Source of the DNA: Isotricha intestinalis
Lineage: Eukaryota; Ciliophora; Litostomatea; Vestibuliferida; Isotrichidae
Assembly (NCBI GenBank): GCA_023807065.1
Contig: JAJJLU010004677.1
Span: forward strand, 1-10,482
Direction: 5' to 3'
DNA length: 10,482 nt
Made by a program: the position numbers and the translations under genes. The notes under the pieces were generated by a model that was given only the letters and a program-made list of their open reading frames with translations, had not been told where the DNA came from and did no database searches. This document shows positions 7,598 through 10,482 of the stretch, piece after piece. Position 1 is the stretch's first letter. Each line of letters starts with the position of its first letter.

Positions 7598-9106
7598 ATG
7601 TCTGCCATTATGGAAGTAAAATATTTTGATGAAACAAAGAGATTTGATTTCATTGATAATTATCAAAAATTTTTAGAAAAATGTTATAAAGAATTTGATA
7701 TGAGTGAAGAAGAAAAAAAATCATTGAAAATATTTTTTTTAGATGATGGAGATGAATTGATTGTTGAAAATGAAGGAGATTTTGATGATTGTAAGAGTTC
7801 ACTTAATGATTATAATGAATTAATTTGTATTTTAAAATCAAGTGGAAGAAAACCAAAAAAAGATATTCTTGGAAAAATATTGGAAGAAATAAATAAATTA
7901 AAAGAAGAATTAATAAAAAAAATAGATGATGAAAAAAAAATAAATAATAAAAGTGTTCAAGAAATAAAAACATTAATTTATGAAACAAATGAAAATAATA
8001 AAAAAAATGATGAAGAAAACAATAAAAAATTAGTAGAAATAGTAAAAGAAAATAAAAATTTAAAAACTCAAATAAGTGAGCTTAAACAATTTTTAATATC
8101 AATGGAGGAAAATATGAATAGAAAAGATAGTGAATTAAAAGAATCAATGAGTCAATTTTTAAAAATTCAACCACATGAAGAACAAATGAATATAAAAACA
8201 TTAGAAGAAATAAAAAAAGAAATTAATGATAAATTAAATTCCTTTAAATCAATAAATTTAGAAAATCAAATATTAAAAATTAATTCAACAATTGAAGAAA
8301 TGTCAAAAGAAATTAAAAATAAAAATGAAAATAATGAAATGAATAAAATTTTAGAAGAAATTAAAAAAAAAGAAAATGAACAAACTTTGAATTTCAAAAA
8401 AATAATTAATGAAATAGAAACAAATATTATTAATAATTTAATACAAATAATGAAAAATATCACAGAACAATTTGAAAACAATGATAATTTAATTCAAAAT
8501 AATAAAAAGGAAATAATTAATCAAACAAAATTATTATTAGAAAATAATGAAAGAAAAAATGATTTGGAACTTATTATAAATAATATAGAAGATAATAGAA
8601 AAATGATAAATAATATCATTGAAAATCAATTTAAAGAAATAAATGAAAATATAAAAAAAATAAATGTTAATGATGTAAGTAATTTTATTCAAAAATTAAA
8701 TAAGGAAGAAATAGATACAATTAAATTATTATTCGTTAATTGTGAAAAGAATTTATATGATAAATTTACTCAAACATGGGAAAATTTATCAAATTTAAGA
8801 ATTGAAATTGATCCTTTAATTAAAAGAAATAAAATGAAAATAATAGAAGAAGAAAAAAGAAAAAAAGAATTAGAAGAAAAAAGGAAAAAAGATGAAGAAG
8901 AAAAAAGAAAAAGAAGATTTAATAAAATTAAAGATATATTAGAAGAAGACTATAATATTTCAAATATTGGATGGACAGATGAAGAATTAATGAGAAAAAT
9001 TGAAAAATATTCAAATGATGAAATTAAAAATTTATTTAATACTGATGAAGATAAGGCCATTTCGAAAATTGTAGAAATGATTGGAGAAGAAATATTAAAT
9101 ATATAA
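7598..9106 (+). CDS. PB1 domain - long coiled coil - UBA-like C-terminus scaffold protein
   Basis: This is an intact 502-codon frame ending TAA TAA. The start is ATG 7598 after an A-rich leader; an internal Met5 is possible. Residues 4-83 form a PB1 fold: basic strand EVKYFDETKRF with Lys8, then an OPCA-like acidic motif FLDDGDELIVENEGDFDD (47-64). It has both the basic and acidic faces used for head-to-tail PB1 pairing. Residues about 90-350 are Lys/Glu/Asn-rich coiled coil. A second charged helix (EEEKRKKELEEKRKKDEEEK) leads into a folded end (440-502: ILEEDYNISNIGWTDEELMR and a following KYSNDEIKNLF) resembling a UBA three-helix bundle. WENL at 394-397 fits a loose W-x-x-L Atg8-binding pattern. 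The order PB1, coiled coil, UBA recalls p62/NBR1 receptors, but no ZZ zinc finger is present. A PB1 signalling scaffold is the alternative. Confidence 0.82.
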   Translation: MSAIMEVKYFDETKRFDFIDNYQKFLEKCYKEFDMSEEEKKSLKIFFLDDGDELIVENEGDFDDCKSSLNDYNELICILKSSGRKPKKDILGKILEEINKLKEELIKKIDDEKKINNKSVQEIKTLIYETNENNKKNDEENNKKLVEIVKENKNLKTQISELKQFLISMEENMNRKDSELKESMSQFLKIQPHEEQMNIKTLEEIKKEINDKLNSFKSINLENQILKINSTIEEMSKEIKNKNENNEMNKILEEIKKKENEQTLNFKKIINEIETNIINNLIQIMKNITEQFENNDNLIQNNKKEIINQTKLLLENNERKNDLELIINNIEDNRKMINNIIENQFKEINENIKKINVNDVSNFIQKLNKEEIDTIKLLFVNCEKNLYDKFTQTWENLSNLRIEIDPLIKRNKMKIIEEEKRKKELEEKRKKDEEEKRKRRFNKIKDILEEDYNISNIGWTDEELMRKIEKYSNDEIKNLFNTDEDKAISKIVEMIGEEILNI

Positions 9107-9170
9107 TAAGAAATTATTTGATAAAATTTTATTTATTTTTTTGTTATGATAATAAAAATTAATTCTTTAT

Positions 9171-9727
9171 TTATTTTTTATATTTTAATTTTTCTTCCAA
9201 TTTTTTAATCACTTCATCATCATTTCCTTCTACTTTTCTTTCACTATTTTCAAATAATTCTTCTAATTCAGGATTTTCTCCAATCTAATTAATTCTTCAT
9301 CTGCTTTTTCTAATTCACCTTGATTTATTAATACTAAACATTTTCTATATCTTGCTTTTATATTATCAGGATCTACATATAAGACTTTTCCACAATATCT
9401 TATTACTTCATTCCAATTTTATTTTTTATATCATGACATGTTTAAATTTGAGGGAATTAATATTTCTTTTTCTTATTCTCTTTTTTTAATCTTGTTAATA
9501 ATTTCTTCTTTTTTACATCTTTTACTATTATTAATGCCTTTGAATATTTATTTATTTTTTTTGGAAATTGATTTGATTTTAAATATTCATCACTTTCTTT
9601 TTTTGGATTTTTAGATAAATTTATTTGAGTTTTTATATATTCTTCTTTTAATTTATCTTCTGATTCTTCTTTGTTTGATTCTGGAATTAAAGTTTCTTTT
9701 TCTTGAGATGATATATTTTTCTTCCAT
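9171..9727 (-). pseudogene. TPR co-chaperone-like gene, broken
   Basis: ATG 9727 (MEEK) needs one extra A in the next A run to reach ISSQEKETLIPESNKEESED. The text then follows a TPR plan: EYLKSNQFPKKINKYSKALI (helix pair of repeat 1), a degenerate linker with a frame change near 9500, NLNMS-stop-YKK-stop-NWNEVIRYCGKVL (repeat 2), and YVDPDNIKARYRKCLVLINQ with GELEKADEEL (repeat 3). A final frame change near 9285 leads to GENPELEELFENSERK and a TAA at 9171-9173. The layout matches TPR domains of immunophilin-type or Hsp70/Hsp90 co-chaperones, where CY normally precedes the KL..W turn; here the Cys position is TGA. Three frame changes and three stops in about 185 codons indicate a true pseudogene. 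It starts two bases past the stop of the VWA gene on the same strand. Confidence 0.65.
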
Positions 9728-9729
9728 TA

Positions 9730-10482
9730 TTATATTAGAATTATCATTTTTTTAATTTTTGGTTTTTTTAAAAGAAAAAATGAGAAGTAATTTAGTATAT
9801 TGTTTATATTATACAAAAAAATATTAAAAACTTTATTTATTATTATATATATTATATATTTTGTTGTGAAATAATAAATTATATATGAAAGATTTATCAA
9901 ATGACTAGAAACATAATCAAATTTTATTCCATTTTGTTTTACTAAATTATCACTTGTATCAACACAATTTTGAGATACTTGTCCATCTGTAACAATAATT
10001 AGATGCTCAAATTTCTCATCTTTTATTTTTTCTTGATAAAGTAATTGAGCAATTTGACTACTATCTGTACCTCTAGAAAAACTTTTGTCTTTAATATATT
10101 GATTCATTTCTCCAGTAGTTTTTAAATTATAACCAGATCTCCATGTATAGAATTTATCACCTCTATTAGGTTTATAATAAAGTTTTACTAATTCTTGAAT
10201 TTTTGTATAATATTTTGATTGATTACTTGTAGAACCAGAACAATCAACAGTAAAAAGAGTTTTCATTTCTTCAATTCGCTTCACTTCAATTGGTTTTGGT
10301 TTGAATTTATTCCATTTATCATTATCATTTATTTGATAGTTAACAACAATAGGTCTAAAATCACTTCCATCTTGAAAGCCATCTTCTCTTATATGTTTTT
10401 CAGGAGCAGCTAACCATGATATAATATTTTGTATATATCTTGGAGTTCCTGATGAATTCATTTCAAGGAAAAATTTTGTATA
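9730..10482 (-). CDS. VWA (von Willebrand A) domain protein, 5' end beyond window, aberrant C-terminal tail
   Basis: The frame is open to the right edge (YTKFFLE precedes the Met at 10461), so the true start is probably outside. Counting from that Met, residues 70-181 form a VWA domain with a complete MIDAS metal site: D73-C-S-G-S77 in LFTVDCSGSTS, Thr122 in SRGTDSSQ, and Asp149 in LIIVTDGQV. Such domains bind Mg2+ and mediate protein contacts; soluble protist forms are usually intracellular. The domain stops after GIKFDYVSSHLI, before its last strand. The remaining 60 residues (YIIYYFTTKYIIYIIINK and similar) look like translated spacer, rich in Tyr/Ile/Asn with no Gln or acidic residues. 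A 3' truncation, or loss of a frame near 9890, is likely. No signal peptide can be judged. Confidence 0.75.
   Translation of the reverse strand, partial: YTKFFLEMNSSGTPRYIQNIISWLAAPEKHIREDGFQDGSDFRPIVVNYQINDNDKWNKFKPKPIEVKRIEEMKTLFTVDCSGSTSNQSKYYTKIQELVKLYYKPNRGDKFYTWRSGYNLKTTGEMNQYIKDKSFSRGTDSSQIAQLLYQEKIKDEKFEHLIIVTDGQVSQNCVDTSDNLVKQNGIKFDYVSSHLINLSYIIYYFTTKYIIYIIINKVFNIFLYNINNILNYFSFFLLKKPKIKKMIILI

Noticed and set aside
7803..8481. Minus-strand Leu/Phe/Ile-rich open frames that look like membrane proteins
   Set aside because: They are shadows of the Lys/Glu/Asn-rich coiled-coil gene on the plus strand, where AAA/GAA reads as Phe/Leu in reverse.
10219..10413. Plus-strand open frame opposite the VWA gene
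   Set aside because: It is antisense to a clear VWA domain with a complete MIDAS site and has no independent signal.
1..10482. Ciliate-type code (TAA/TAG = Gln) for the whole window
   Set aside because: The PB1, PARP-family and VWA frames use only CAA for Gln and end sensibly at TAA. Reading through those stops gives spacer-like text, and the broken genes still need frameshifts.
1..10482. CRISPR array, integrated virus, transposon or prokaryotic defence island
   Set aside because: There are no regularly spaced repeats and no transposase, integrase, capsid or polymerase motifs; the domains present are eukaryotic and no operon structure exists.

Overview
The window is about 80% A+T and looks like nuclear DNA from an extremely AT-rich, intron-poor unicellular eukaryote. 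Its readable products are a pepsin-family aspartyl protease with a signal peptide, a PARP-type ADP-ribosyltransferase, a PB1/coiled-coil/UBA-like protein, a VWA protein and a TPR co-chaperone-like relic. There are no Shine-Dalgarno sites, bacterial operons, tRNAs or rRNAs. The lineage cannot be fixed from sequence alone: metamonad, amoebozoan and AT-rich ciliate all stay open. Intact frames end in TAA and use CAA for Gln, so the standard code fits them.

Layout, left to right. Positions 1-674 (-) hold the N-terminal 224 residues of a secreted A1 aspartyl protease that runs off the left edge. A GC-richer stretch at about 738-1225 (-) reads as a decayed coding remnant. Positions 1559-2147 (-) hold a charged protein gene broken by two in-frame stops and two frameshifts. 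It is bracketed by two GGGCCC-centred palindromes. Positions 2734-5108 (+) hold the most interesting locus, a gene of about 790 codons with a PARP catalytic domain (complete H-Y-E triad) followed by a Rossmann-like domain. It is interrupted by three single-base frame changes, all resolvable at homopolymer runs. Positions 5395-6424 (+) hold a heavily decayed gene whose in-frame stops are all TAA or TAG at Gln-compatible positions. A 48-residue Q/N/P-rich open frame (6497-6643, +) and another minus-strand remnant (6664-6996) follow. The only complete, undamaged long gene is 7598-9106 (+), a 502-residue protein laid out like the p62/NBR1 autophagy receptors but without a zinc finger. Positions 9171-9727 (-) hold a broken TPR gene. 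Positions 9730-10482 (-) hold a VWA-domain protein that is open at the right edge and has an abnormal C-terminal tail.

There is no operon logic: genes lie on both strands with AT-rich spacers. The plausible themes are ADP-ribosylation, PB1/UBA scaffolding and chaperone TPR, but any functional link is inference. The dominant feature is the mixture of sound genes with genes in different stages of decay. For the PARP gene, homopolymer errors in a long-read assembly could imitate decay.
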